Source of the DNA: Mycetocola_A sp015752285
GTDB lineage: Bacteria > Actinomycetota > Actinomycetes > Actinomycetales > Microbacteriaceae
Direction of reading: 5' to 3'
Assembly: GCF_015752285.1 (NCBI RefSeq)
Contig: NZ_JADOUY010000004.1
Span: 310,001 to 374,000 of the forward strand
DNA length: 64,000 nt
Made by a program: the position numbers and the translations under genes. The notes beneath the pieces are model-generated. The model saw nothing but the letters and a program-made list of their open reading frames with translations, was not told the DNA's origin and did no database searches. Below are positions 39,077-48,201 of this stretch, one piece after another (position 1 is the first letter of the stretch; every line of letters starts with the position of its first letter).

Positions 39077-39736
39077 ATGGACAAGCTCATCGACCTCCTT
39101 CCCCTGCTCGGCGAGGCAGCATGGGAGACGTTGTACATCGTCGCCGCCAGCCTCGTCTTCGGCGGAATCGCCGGACTGTTCATCGGCCTCGGCCTGTACG
39201 TCACCCGAGCCGGTTCGATCCTCGAGAACCGGGTCGCGTTCACAGTGATCAACGTCTTCGTGAACATCTTCCGGCCGATTCCCTTCATCATCTTCATCGC
39301 GGCCATCCAGCCACTCGCCCGGCAGGTGCTTGGCACCGGCATCGGAAACGGCGCCCTGATCTTCGCCATCTCGATCGGAGCGGCATTCGGCATCAGCCGC
39401 ATCGTCGAACAGAACCTGCTGACCGTCTCACCCGGGGTCATCGAGGCGGCGCGTGCTGCAGGAGCGGGCCCGTTCCGGATCATCCGCACCATCCTGCTGC
39501 CTGAAGCGCTCGGGCCGCTGATCCTCGGATACACCTTCGTCGTGATCGTGATCGTCGACATGACAGCCGTCGGCGGATACATCGGCGGCGGAGGTATCGG
39601 TAACTTCGCCATCCAGTACGGGTACCGGCAGTTCAACCCGATCGTGACCTGGGCGGCGGTGCTCGTCGTGATCATCTTCGTGCAGCTCATCCAGTTCTTC
39701 GGCAACTCGCTGGCCAGAAAGATCATGCGTCGCTGA
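39077..39736 (+). CDS. metI: Methionine ABC transporter permease
   Basis: A 219-residue five-helix permease starting two bases after the metN stop. Conserved segments are VFVNIFRPIPFIIFI, GISRIVEQNLLTVSPGVIEA with AARAAGAGPFRIIRTILLP, and AVGGYIGGGGIGNFAIQYGY, as in MetI. It dimerises to form the methionine channel. Confidence 0.95.
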   Translation: MDKLIDLLPLLGEAAWETLYIVAASLVFGGIAGLFIGLGLYVTRAGSILENRVAFTVINVFVNIFRPIPFIIFIAAIQPLARQVLGTGIGNGALIFAISIGAAFGISRIVEQNLLTVSPGVIEAARAAGAGPFRIIRTILLPEALGPLILGYTFVVIVIVDMTAVGGYIGGGGIGNFAIQYGYRQFNPIVTWAAVLVVIIFVQLIQFFGNSLARKIMRR

Positions 39737-39746
39737 GCAGCCGGTG

Positions 39747-39776
39747 CCCCGTCGCCGCTTTCGACGGCGGCCGGGG
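39747..39776 (+). terminator. GC-rich hairpin after metI
   Basis: CCCCG and CGCCG (39747-39757) pair with CGGCG and CGGGG (39765-39776) around a short loop. No T-run follows, so it would be an intrinsic terminator of the T-less kind common in actinobacteria, or only a stabilising hairpin. Confidence 0.55.
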
Positions 39777-39821
39777 TGACGACTAGCATGGTGGGTCTCT
39801 GACCGCCGACACCGGGGAACC

Positions 39822-41792
39822 ATGCCTGCAGACACGCAGAACGAATCACCGACCGAGCACCCCAAACCGACGAAGGGCGCTGCGAAGCGCATCCTCAGTG
39901 AACTGACCGAGGCCGATGTCTCGGTTCACCCGGCCCTCATTCCGGGAATCGGGGTGGAGGACACCGGCCGCACGTTTCCGACCAACTGGTGGGTCTTCGC
40001 CATCGCCGGGGTCTTCGTGGTCGGCTTCATCGGATGGGGCCTGATCGACAGCCCGGGCATGGGCGCCGTCTCATCGGGGGCATTGACCTGGGTCTCCACC
40101 AACTTCGGCTGGCTGTTCTCGCTCCTCACGATCTTCGTATTCGCCTTCATGATGATCGTCGGGTATTCATCGACCGGTCACATCCGTCTGGGCTCAGACG
40201 ACGAGAAGCCGGAGTACTCCTTCGTTTCGTGGATCGCGATGCTCTTCAGCGCCGGCATGGGAATCGGGCTGCTGTTCTTCGGACCCTACGAGCCCCTCGA
40301 GTACTTCACCAACGTGCCACCGGCGTTCGACGTCGATCCGGGGAGTCGCGACGCCATGCACAGCGCCATGGCACAGACCATGTTCCACTGGGGGCCGATG
40401 GCATGGGCGTACTACGCGCTCGTCGGCGGTGCGATCGCCTACTCGGCGTATCGTCGTGGGCGGTCGCCGCTCATCTCGGCGATCTTCGATCCGATCTTCT
40501 CCGACCGCACCAAGGGCGTGTTCGGGGCGGTCATCGACATTTTCGCGATTATCGTGACGCTGTTCGGAACCGCTGTCTCTCTCGGCATCGGAGCGCTGCA
40601 GATCGGCCGGGGCATCGAGGTCGTCGCCGGCGTCGGTGAGCTGGCCAACACCGTCATCGTCGGCATCATGGTCGTACTCACCATCGCATTCATCATCTCG
40701 GCGGTCTCGGGAATCAAGCGCGGCATCCGCGCCCTGTCGAACGCGAACATGGCACTCGCTCTGTGCCTCGGCCTCTTCGTCTTCATCACCGGGCCGACCC
40801 TGTTCCTGCTCAACTTCATCCCAGCCGCAGGCGTGACCTTCTTCGAGGACCTGGGGACGATGCTGCAGCGATCCGCCGCCGAGGGGCCCGAAGCGGCCGC
40901 TTTCATGGAGACCTGGACCACGTACTACTGGGCCTGGTGGGTGTCGTGGACGCCGTTCGTCGGAATGTTCGTCGCGAAGATCTCCCGCGGACGGACGCTC
41001 CGGGAGTTCGTCACCGTCGTCATCGTCGTGCCGTCCCTCGTGTGCCTGGTGTGGTTCGGAATCTTCGGGGGCACCTCGATGTGGCTCCAGCAGACGGCCA
41101 GCGCGATGGATGCCGCCGAAGAGAGCCAGGACATTCTCTTCGTCGTGCTCGACAACCTGCCCTTCGGTGTGATCACCTCGGTCGTCGCCATGCTGTCCAT
41201 CGTCATCTTCTTCATCACCAGCGCCGACTCGGCGTCGATCGTGATGGGCTCGATGACCCAGCGCGGGCGCCCGGAGCCGTCGCACTGGGTGACCATCGTG
41301 TGGGGCCTCGCCCTCACCGGCATCGCCGTGACCCTCCTGCTCGCCGGTGGCTCGGAATCACTCAACGCCCTGCAGGCGCTCGTCACCGTCTCGGCCCTGC
41401 CGTTCGCCGTCGTGCTCATGCTCATGATGGTCGCGTGGTGGCGTGGCCTGCAGACCGACCCGTACATCATCCGTCGAAAGTACGCCCGCGTCGCCATCGC
41501 CGAGGGTGTGCGTGCCGGGATCGAGAAGCACGGAGACGACTTCGTCTTCGCGGCAGGAGAAGTCGCTCCAGAGCAGGGAGCCGGAGCATGGCTCGACACC
41601 GAGAACCCTGCTCTGAGCGACTGGTACGAAGAGGCTCGAACCGGCGCGATCGACGTGATCGACACCGATGCGGAGATCTCACCTGGCGCGATTCAGGAGA
41701 GTGGGCGAGAGCGCCCCGACCACGTCGCATCCGGTGACACCGCGACCACCGTCGAACGCAAGCCCGGTGACCCGGCCGACGACAAAGCCTGA
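39822..41792 (+). CDS. BCCT-family osmolyte transporter (betaine/carnitine/choline)
   Basis: A 656-residue transporter with twelve predicted helices. The BCCT signature is WTTYYWAWWVSWTPFVGMF. The SAGMGIGLLFFGPYEP loop is the region that carries the sodium- and substrate-binding glycine stretch, and GMG is the variant typical of sodium-coupled glycine-betaine carriers. The N-terminal 50 residues and the acidic C-terminal 130 residues are cytoplasmic; C-terminal tails sense osmotic stress in BetP. It stands alone and converges with a MarR regulator. Confidence 0.92.
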   Translation: MPADTQNESPTEHPKPTKGAAKRILSELTEADVSVHPALIPGIGVEDTGRTFPTNWWVFAIAGVFVVGFIGWGLIDSPGMGAVSSGALTWVSTNFGWLFSLLTIFVFAFMMIVGYSSTGHIRLGSDDEKPEYSFVSWIAMLFSAGMGIGLLFFGPYEPLEYFTNVPPAFDVDPGSRDAMHSAMAQTMFHWGPMAWAYYALVGGAIAYSAYRRGRSPLISAIFDPIFSDRTKGVFGAVIDIFAIIVTLFGTAVSLGIGALQIGRGIEVVAGVGELANTVIVGIMVVLTIAFIISAVSGIKRGIRALSNANMALALCLGLFVFITGPTLFLLNFIPAAGVTFFEDLGTMLQRSAAEGPEAAAFMETWTTYYWAWWVSWTPFVGMFVAKISRGRTLREFVTVVIVVPSLVCLVWFGIFGGTSMWLQQTASAMDAAEESQDILFVVLDNLPFGVITSVVAMLSIVIFFITSADSASIVMGSMTQRGRPEPSHWVTIVWGLALTGIAVTLLLAGGSESLNALQALVTVSALPFAVVLMLMMVAWWRGLQTDPYIIRRKYARVAIAEGVRAGIEKHGDDFVFAAGEVAPEQGAGAWLDTENPALSDWYEEARTGAIDVIDTDAEISPGAIQESGRERPDHVASGDTATTVERKPGDPADDKA

Positions 41793-41827
41793 CCTGTGCA
41801 GGCCGCCGCGAGGGCGGTCAGGGCCGG

Positions 41828-42328
41828 TCAGCCCTGGTCGAACCCCATGCTGAGCTTGCGGAGCAGGGCAGCGAGCCTCAGCTGATCGGCGGTCGACAGC
41901 GCTGACAGCAGCTCGGCCTCTGCGTCGACGAGGCGCGTGATGGCCGCGTCGACCCGGGTCAGGCCGGTACCGGTCATCACGACAAGGATCCCGCGACCAT
42001 CACCCGGGTCTGCCTTCCGTTCGACGAGACCGGATGCTACGAGCCGGTCGATCCTGTTGGTCATCGTTCCGCTAGACACCAGCGTCTGCTGGAGAAGTTG
42101 CTTCGGGCTCAACGTGTACGGGTCGCCTGCCCGGCGAAGTGCGCTCAGCACGTCGAACTCCCACGACTCGAGCTTCGAGCGGGTGAACGCCGTGCGGCGG
42201 GCCCGGTCGAGGTGGCGGGTGAGGCGGCCGACCCGGGACAGGACCTGCAGGGGAGCGAAGTTGAGGTCGGGTCTTTCGTGCTGCCAGGCCTCGACGATGC
42301 GATCTACTTCGTCGTTGTCTTCGGGCAT
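41828..42328 (-). CDS. MarR-family transcriptional regulator
   Basis: A 166-residue winged-helix dimer. The DNA-binding part is LSPKQLLQQTLVSSGTMTNR, then IDRLVASGLVERKADPGDGR, with the wing and a C-terminal dimerisation helix. The N-terminal VDRIVEAWQHERPDLNF is a conserved extension in actinobacterial members. It reads away from the tRNA-Gln/glmU promoter region and towards the BCCT gene; which of these it controls is unknown. Confidence 0.9.
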   Translation of the reverse strand: MPEDNDEVDRIVEAWQHERPDLNFAPLQVLSRVGRLTRHLDRARRTAFTRSKLESWEFDVLSALRRAGDPYTLSPKQLLQQTLVSSGTMTNRIDRLVASGLVERKADPGDGRGILVVMTGTGLTRVDAAITRLVDAEAELLSALSTADQLRLAALLRKLSMGFDQG

Positions 42329-42406
42329 GCGTCCATTATGGCGGCTGGCCGGCGGCGGGCAGTTCAGGAAGTATCTGGCAGACTTGGTTCCTGCACGCGA
42401 GTGCGG

Positions 42407-42478
42407 TCCGCCTTAGTGTAATGGCAGCACGGCAACCTTTGGAGTTGTTCGGTCCAGGTTCGAGTCCTGGAGGCGGAG
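42407..42478 (+). tRNA. tRNA-Gln (TTG anticodon)
   Basis: A 72-base cloverleaf. The acceptor stem TCCGCCT pairs with AGGCGGA (42471-42477), with discriminator G. The anticodon arm is GCAAC-CTTTGGA-GTTGT with anticodon TTG, and the T-arm is CCAGG-TTCGAGT-CCTGG. CCA is not encoded. It is followed by glmU, a neighbour seen in other actinobacteria. Confidence 0.96.
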
Positions 42479-42557
42479 CGGAGAATCCCGGCCACACAGG
42501 ACCGGCACGACAGACCACCATCAGGGCTCGCGCCCGCCGCACTCTCGGGGAGAACCT

Positions 42558-43997
42558 GTGCCAGACACCAAGCTCGCCATCGTCATCCTGGCCGCAGGCC
42601 AGGGAACACGGATGAAGTCCTCGACACCGAAGCTGCTGCATCCGATCGCCGGTGTGCCGCTCGTCGGGCACGTGCTCGCGACCGCCAGGGCGCTTGACGC
42701 CGCCCACGTCGTCGCCGTCGTCCGGCACGAGCGTGACCGTCTCGTCGAGGTGATCACCGCCGAGCTCCCCGACAGCATCATCGTCGACCAGGACGACGTA
42801 CCGGGCACCGGCCGCGCCGTCGAGCAGGCGGTCGCAGCGCTTCCCGCCGACTTCGATGGTGATGTGCTCGTCGTCAACGGTGACGTGCCCCTTCTCGACG
42901 CCGAGACGCTCGCCTCGCTCGTGACCAGGCACCGGGATTCCGGAACGGCTGCGACCCTGCTCTCTGCGATCCTCGATGATGCGACCGGGTACGGCCGCAT
43001 CATTCGCGGGAACTCCGGCGGACTGGACTACATCGTCGAGCAGAAGGACGCGTCAGAGGCGGAACTCGCGGTGCAGGAGATCAACGCCGGCGTGTACCTC
43101 TTCACGCTGGGTACGCTTCGTGCGCAACTCGCCAATCTCACCACAGACAACGCACAGGGCGAGAAGTACCTCACCGACGTGGTCGGCCTGCTCCGGTCAG
43201 CGGGCGGAGGGGTCGACGCCATCCCGGTCGCCGAGCCATGGCTCGTCGAGGGGGTCAACGACCGCGCGCAGCTGAGCGTGCAGGCCTCCCGCCTCAATGC
43301 CCTGATCGTGCGTGGCTGGCAGCTGGCCGGAGTCACCGTCCAGGATCCTGCGTCCACCTGGATCGACCTCACAGCGACCCTCGCACCGGATGTGACGCTC
43401 AAGCCGGGCACGCAGATCCTCGGAGCGACCGTGATCGAGACCGGCGCCGTGATCGGCCCTGACACCACCCTTGTCGACTGCGAGGTCGGGGAGGGCGCCG
43501 AGGTGAAGCGCACAGACGCGACCCTCGCCGTGATCGGTGCCGGGGCATCCGTCGGACCGTTCTCGTACCTGCGCCCAGGCACGCTCCTCGGCGCGGACGG
43601 CAAGATCGGCGCCTTCGTCGAGACGAAGAACGCGAAGATCGGCACGGGCTCGAAGGTGCCGCATCTCTCCTATGTCGGCGACGCCGAAATCGGAGAAGGC
43701 TCGAACATCGGCGCCGGGAGCATCTTCGCCAACTACGACGGCGTGAAGAAGCACTCTTCGGTGGTCGGCTCCCACGTGCGTACCGGGTCGCACGGCGTCT
43801 TCGTCGCTCCGGTTAGAATTGGCGACGGAGCGTACACCGGTGCTGGAACGGTCGTCCGAAAGGACGTCCCGGCCGGATCACTGGCCATCAGCGTCGCCCC
43901 GCAGCGCAACATGGACGGCTGGACACAGTCCCACCGGCCAGGCACGGCAGCAGCCCAGGCGGCTGAGGCAGCACAAACTTCTCACGAAGACAACTAA
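42558..43997 (+). CDS. glmU: Bifunctional UDP-GlcNAc pyrophosphorylase / glucosamine-1-P acetyltransferase
   Basis: A 479-residue enzyme making UDP-N-acetylglucosamine for peptidoglycan. The N-terminal domain starts with VILAAGQGTRMKSSTPKLLH and contains VNGDVPLLDAETL. The C-terminal left-handed beta-helix carries hexapeptide repeats, YLRPGTLLGADGKIGAFVET with KNAKIG, and FANYDGVKKH, including the acetyltransferase residues. GTG 42558 has GGGGAGA upstream. Confidence 0.96.
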   Translation: MPDTKLAIVILAAGQGTRMKSSTPKLLHPIAGVPLVGHVLATARALDAAHVVAVVRHERDRLVEVITAELPDSIIVDQDDVPGTGRAVEQAVAALPADFDGDVLVVNGDVPLLDAETLASLVTRHRDSGTAATLLSAILDDATGYGRIIRGNSGGLDYIVEQKDASEAELAVQEINAGVYLFTLGTLRAQLANLTTDNAQGEKYLTDVVGLLRSAGGGVDAIPVAEPWLVEGVNDRAQLSVQASRLNALIVRGWQLAGVTVQDPASTWIDLTATLAPDVTLKPGTQILGATVIETGAVIGPDTTLVDCEVGEGAEVKRTDATLAVIGAGASVGPFSYLRPGTLLGADGKIGAFVETKNAKIGTGSKVPHLSYVGDAEIGEGSNIGAGSIFANYDGVKKHSSVVGSHVRTGSHGVFVAPVRIGDGAYTGAGTVVRKDVPAGSLAISVAPQRNMDGWTQSHRPGTAAAQAAEAAQTSHEDN

Positions 43998-44035
43998 GCA
44001 GCAAACGCCGACGGTGTCGGCAGGAAGCAGGGGTC

Positions 44036-45013
44036 GTGTCGGGCATTAAAAGCAGTGGAGTGAAACGACTCGTTCTCGTGTCAGGCCGGGCGCACCCACA
44101 ACTGGCCATCGACATCGCTTCGGAACTCGGTTCTGAGCTCGTCCCGACGGATGCCAGGACGTTCGCGAACGGGGAACTCTACGCCCGCTTCGACGAGAGC
44201 GTCCGGGGCAGTGACGCCTTCGTCATCCAGTCCCACACCGCCCCCATCAACGAGTGGCTGATGGAACAGCTGATCATGGTCGACGCGCTCAAGCGGGCAT
44301 CGGCGAAGCGCATCACCGTCGTCGCACCGTTTTACCCGTACGCCCGCCAGGACAAGAAGGGCCGCGGCCGCGAGCCGATCTCGGCTCGCCTTGTCGCCGA
44401 CCTGTTCAAGGTGGCCGGTGCCGACCGCATCATGTCGGTCGACCTCCACGCCGCCCAGATCCAGGGCTTCTTCGACGGCCCCGTCGACCACCTCTTCGCG
44501 ATGCCCGTGCTTCTCAACCACTTCCGCGAGAAGCTCGACCCCGAGACGCTCACCATCGTCTCTCCCGACATGGGTCGGGTGCGCGTCGCCGACATCTGGA
44601 GCGACAAGCTCGGCGTGCCGCTTGCCATCATCCACAAGCGTCGCGACCCGCTGGTGCCGAACCAGGTTTCCGTTCACGAGATCGTCGGTCAGGTCGAAGG
44701 GCGCGTCTGCCTGCTCGTCGACGACCTCATCGACACCGGACGCACGATCGTCCGCGCGGCCGAGGCGCTCAAGGCTGCCGGGGCAATCGGCGTCGTCGTC
44801 GCTGCCACCCACGCGGTCTTCAGCGATCCGGCAACCGAGATCCTGCAGAGCGACTTCATCGACTCGGTCGTCGTCACAGACACGTTGCCGATCCCGGAGG
44901 AAAAGCGCTTCGAGCGCCTCACCGTGCTTCCGATCGCACCGCTGCTCGGTCGTGCTATTCGTGAAGTGTTCGAAGATGGCTCGGTGACGAGCATGTTCGA
45001 CGGTGCCGCGTAG
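44036..45013 (+). CDS. prs: Ribose-phosphate pyrophosphokinase
   Basis: A 325-residue class I PRPP synthetase. The flexible loop is FYPYARQDKKGRGREPISAR, the ribose-5-phosphate region SVDLHAAQIQGFFDGPVDHL, and the PRPP-binding motif VCLLVDDLIDTGRT. It converts ribose-5-phosphate and ATP to PRPP for nucleotide, histidine and tryptophan synthesis. GTG 44036 lies 38 bases after glmU, and the two are probably co-transcribed. Confidence 0.96.
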   Translation: MSGIKSSGVKRLVLVSGRAHPQLAIDIASELGSELVPTDARTFANGELYARFDESVRGSDAFVIQSHTAPINEWLMEQLIMVDALKRASAKRITVVAPFYPYARQDKKGRGREPISARLVADLFKVAGADRIMSVDLHAAQIQGFFDGPVDHLFAMPVLLNHFREKLDPETLTIVSPDMGRVRVADIWSDKLGVPLAIIHKRRDPLVPNQVSVHEIVGQVEGRVCLLVDDLIDTGRTIVRAAEALKAAGAIGVVVAATHAVFSDPATEILQSDFIDSVVVTDTLPIPEEKRFERLTVLPIAPLLGRAIREVFEDGSVTSMFDGAA

Positions 45014-45038
45014 AACGCTCTGTGCGATGACATAAGGA

Positions 45039-45069
45039 GGGGGCGGGATATCCCGACTATCCCGCCCCC
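45039..45069 (+). terminator. Long GC-rich hairpin after prs
   Basis: GGGGGCGGGATA (45039-45050) pairs with TATCCCGCCCCC (45058-45069) over seven loop bases. No T-run follows. It begins 25 bases after the prs stop and probably ends the glmU-prs transcript. Confidence 0.75.
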
Positions 45070-45214
45070 AAGAATCTCCGGAATGCCACGTCGTCCGGGT
45101 GCTCTCATTAGCACCTAAGCGAGGCAACTCGGGGGAGGTTCTTCTGCTGTCCATGCTAGGTCCGATTCCCCGTGGTGCACACGGGGTTGACAGTCTGCCA
45201 GGAACGACCCTCTC

Positions 45215-45457
45215 TCAGCGGCCCGAGAAGCCTCCGCCGTCCGCCGCGGCGATCCGGGTGCTCTGCTCGATGAGCTCGTCCTCGGAGATGGCGATTCCGG
45301 CATCCACGAACCGCTGACGGAGAGCGTCGAGAATCTCGGCCTGGTCGTGGCCGCCGAGGTCGGCTTCTTCCTGTACGAGGATGCCGGCGACTTTGTCCTC
45401 GATGGGCTGCGGGTGCTGGTCTTCCACGGGGGCGTTCTGGGTGCTGTCGTCGGTCAT
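45215..45457 (-). CDS. Small acidic hypothetical protein
   Basis: An 80-residue acidic protein from ATG 45457, which has a strong AAGGAGA ribosome site on the minus strand. Recognisable stretches are HPQPIEDKVAGILVQEEADL and AEILDALRQRFVDAGIAISE. The helical pattern and absence of cysteines or membrane segments suggest a small soluble protein. I do not recognise a family and cannot assign a role. It is the last gene before the divergent region after prs. Confidence 0.65.
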   Translation of the reverse strand: MTDDSTQNAPVEDQHPQPIEDKVAGILVQEEADLGGHDQAEILDALRQRFVDAGIAISEDELIEQSTRIAAADGGGFSGR

Positions 45458-45565
45458 GGGATCTCCTTCACGGTTGGGATCCCCATTGTCCTCCGTCGAC
45501 AGGCGCAGGCGCACCGATCGGGGGCGCACCCGGACGATTCCCAGATCCGCGGCTGAGGTCGGGGC

Positions 45566-46390
45566 TCAGTAGAGGAAGATGGCCAGCCATTGCGGGTTGT
45601 GGGCGTGCAGGAGCACGAGGAAGAGCACCAGGTCGAAGAGCAGGTGCACGCTGACGATATAACTCAGCGACTTGGTCTGCTTGAAGATCCAGCCCTGCAC
45701 CAGTGCGAACGGGAAGATGAGAAACGGTCCCCAGGAGTGGAAGCCGAGTTCCCAGAGGAACGAGGTGAACAGCACGGCCTGGATCAGGTTTGCCTGCCAG
45801 TCAGGGAAATGCCGCCGCAACAGGGTGTAGCAGGTGCAGATGAAGAACAGTTCGTCCCAGATCCCCAATGCGTTCGTGCCGAGGAAGAGCCGCCCGATCT
45901 CGGCGGGTTCGGATGCTGCCGGCCAGTTCTCGTAGACGCCCGTTGGGATCATGTAGATCGGCAGCAGGATCCAGCCGAGCACGAGCACGGCGATGAGGTA
46001 CCACCACTCGACCTTCGTCCAGCGCTGGCCGGTGGCGACGGGGAATCGGATGGCATGGTCGCGGTAGACGAACCGGGAGACCAGGTAGGGGACGAGGACA
46101 GCACCGGCGAGGGCGAGGCCCATGACGACCATGTGTTCCCACGAGATGTCGGTGTTGATCTCGACGAGGCTGATGATGCCGAGCCCGGCGGCAATGAGCA
46201 GCAGATCCTTCGCGAGGGCGCGGTTGACCACCACAGCGGCGACAAGCGCAGCGAGGAGCACGACGTAGCCGCCAGGACGCCAATGCAGACCGAACAACAA
46301 CAGCCCGGATGCCGCGAGCAGTACTCCCGGCAGCAGGTTCCAGCTGGCTGCCCGCCTGGTATCCGGGCGGATCGTCAGATTCGTCGTCAT
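45566..46390 (-). CDS. CPBP-family intramembrane protease-like protein
   Basis: A 274-residue membrane protein of about eight helices from ATG 46390. CPBP (Abi) features are FLWELGFH (motif 2, F...H) and HLLFD (motif 3, H...D). Motif 1, normally EExxxR, is degenerate as DELFFI. Without the glutamate pair and arginine it may not be a protease. Family members process prenylated proteins or act in bacteriocin immunity; here the role is unknown. Its upstream region holds the palindrome GGTACCGGTACC (46422-46433). Confidence 0.65.
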   Translation of the reverse strand: MTTNLTIRPDTRRAASWNLLPGVLLAASGLLLFGLHWRPGGYVVLLAALVAAVVVNRALAKDLLLIAAGLGIISLVEINTDISWEHMVVMGLALAGAVLVPYLVSRFVYRDHAIRFPVATGQRWTKVEWWYLIAVLVLGWILLPIYMIPTGVYENWPAASEPAEIGRLFLGTNALGIWDELFFICTCYTLLRRHFPDWQANLIQAVLFTSFLWELGFHSWGPFLIFPFALVQGWIFKQTKSLSYIVSVHLLFDLVLFLVLLHAHNPQWLAIFLY

Positions 46391-46544
46391 GGTGCCTTCC
46401 GGGTTCGGGCGATACGTCAAGGGTACCGGTACCACCTCGCCGCTGACCTGAACGCCCGACAGGATCCGGTGTGCTCAGATCGCCGGATTCTCCTGTCAGG
46501 CGTGCATCCGGAGCAGAATCTCCTGTTGAGCGGCAGCACGAAGA

Positions 46545-46578
46545 TCGGGCCCCCACCGCTGCAGCGGAGAGGGCCCGA
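46545..46578 (-). terminator. Nested hairpin terminator after gndA
   Basis: TCGGGCCC (46578-46571 on the minus strand) pairs with GGGCCCGA (46552-46545), enclosing an inner CCGCT/AGCGG stem, and is followed by TCTTCG. It starts about 14 bases beyond the gndA stop. Confidence 0.75.
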
Positions 46579-46592
46579 AGAGCCGGCCCTGC

Positions 46593-48050
46593 CTAGTGGC
46601 TGTCCGTTGCCTGGATCTCGCTGCGGTCGCCGGACCACAGCGTGTGGAAGGTGCCAGCAGCATCGGTCCGCTTGTAGGTGTGAGCGCCGAAGAAGTCGCG
46701 CTGACCCTGCACGAGGGCGGCCGGGAGCCGCTCAGCGCGCAATCCGTCGTAGTACGACAACGACGAGGAGAACGCCGGAGCAGGGATACCGGACTGAGCC
46801 GATGCGACGACGACGCGACGCCAGGCATCCTGAGCGCCGGCCATCGCGTCAGCGAAGTACGGAGCGGCGAGCAGGAGCTTGAGGTCGGGGACGGCCTCGT
46901 ACGAGTCCGCGATGCGGTTGAGGAACTGGGCACGGATGATGCAACCGCCCCGCCAGATCTTCGACACGGCGCCGAGGTCGATGTTCCAGCCGTATTCGTC
47001 AGCGCCGGCCGCGATGGCGTCGAAGCCCTGCGAGTATGCAACGATCTTCGAGGCGTACAGCGCAAGGCGGACGTCTTCGATGAAGGCGTCCTGATCGTCG
47101 ACGGTCCAGGTGTCGCTCGGTCCTGGCAGATCGGATGCCGCGTCACGCTGCTCCGGGTGCGACGACAGACCGCGCGCGAACACGGCTTCGGCGATGCCGG
47201 AGACCGGCGTTCCCAGGTTGAGCGCGGTCTGGACAGTCCACACCCCGGTGCCCTTCGAACCGGCCTGGTCGACGATGACGTCGACGAGAGGCTGACCGGT
47301 CCTGGCGTCGACCTGGCGCAACACTTCTGCGGTGATCTCGATGAGGTAGCTTTCGAGCTCACCCCTGTTCCACTCGGCGAAGACCTCGGCGATCTCGGCG
47401 GGGGACTTGCCCGTACCGCGGCGGATCAGGTCATACGCCTCGGCGATGAGCTGCATGTCGGCATATTCGATGCCGTTGTGGATCATCTTGACGAAGTGGC
47501 CTGCGCCGTCTGTTCCGATGTGCGTGACACACGGCTCACCTTCGGCGATCGCAGCGATCGACGCGAGGATCGGGCCGAGGGTCTCGTAGGCTTCGGCGGA
47601 ACCGCCCGGCATGATCGACGGCCCCTTGAGCGCGCCTTCCTCGCCACCGGAGATCCCGGCACCGACAAAGTTGATGCCCGTCTCACGGACCGCCTTCTCG
47701 CGACGGATCGTGTCGGTGAACAGCGCATTGCCGCCGTCGACGATGATGTCACCCGGTTCGAAGAGCTCGGTCAGCTGGTCGATGACCGCGTCGGTGCCCC
47801 TGCCCGCCTGCACCATGATGATCGCGGTGCGGGGCTTCTGCAGCGACGCGACGAAGTCCTCGATCTTCTCCGAGGCCACGAAACCGGCCTCGGGGTGCTC
47901 GGTGATGAGCGTGTCGGTCTTGGCCCATGAACGGTTGTAGACCGCAACGGTGTTGCCCTCGCGGCTGGCCAGGTTCCTGGCCAGGTTCGAGCCCATCACC
48001 GCCAGCCCGACGACGCCGATGTTGGCCTGGGCCTGTGATGTATCCGCCAT
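46593..48050 (-). CDS. gndA: 6-phosphogluconate dehydrogenase (decarboxylating)
   Basis: A 485-residue enzyme oxidising 6-phosphogluconate to ribulose-5-phosphate and CO2 with NADP. The nucleotide loop is GVVGLAVMGSNLARNLAS, the substrate motif GISGGEEGALKGPSIMPGG, and the C-terminal tail FFGAHTYKRTDAAGTFHTLW. ATG 48050 has AGGAGA upstream on the minus strand; the longer open frame before it is non-family. It metabolises the product of the gluconokinases encoded 10 kb downstream. Confidence 0.95.
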   Translation of the reverse strand: MADTSQAQANIGVVGLAVMGSNLARNLASREGNTVAVYNRSWAKTDTLITEHPEAGFVASEKIEDFVASLQKPRTAIIMVQAGRGTDAVIDQLTELFEPGDIIVDGGNALFTDTIRREKAVRETGINFVGAGISGGEEGALKGPSIMPGGSAEAYETLGPILASIAAIAEGEPCVTHIGTDGAGHFVKMIHNGIEYADMQLIAEAYDLIRRGTGKSPAEIAEVFAEWNRGELESYLIEITAEVLRQVDARTGQPLVDVIVDQAGSKGTGVWTVQTALNLGTPVSGIAEAVFARGLSSHPEQRDAASDLPGPSDTWTVDDQDAFIEDVRLALYASKIVAYSQGFDAIAAGADEYGWNIDLGAVSKIWRGGCIIRAQFLNRIADSYEAVPDLKLLLAAPYFADAMAGAQDAWRRVVVASAQSGIPAPAFSSSLSYYDGLRAERLPAALVQGQRDFFGAHTYKRTDAAGTFHTLWSGDRSEIQATDSH

Positions 48051-48201
48051 GGAGGTCTCCTCTTGTGGTGAGCGGTCAGGAAGAACGGGAGCCGGAGGCA
48101 ATCCGGAAGAACGGGAGCATGGCGAGAAGGCCGTGCTCCCTGTACACGCTAGCAAATCGGGTATGTCCGATTCCTCACGTGACGATGGAACCGGCGTGAG
48201 G

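Noticed and set aside
42407..42478. tRNA-Gln as an integration site of a genomic island
   Set aside because: No integrase gene and no repeat of the tRNA 3' end was found in the window.
45070..45214. Possible tRNA or small RNA after prs
   Set aside because: Short stems such as GGTGCT/AGCACC exist, but no cloverleaf or other known fold could be built.
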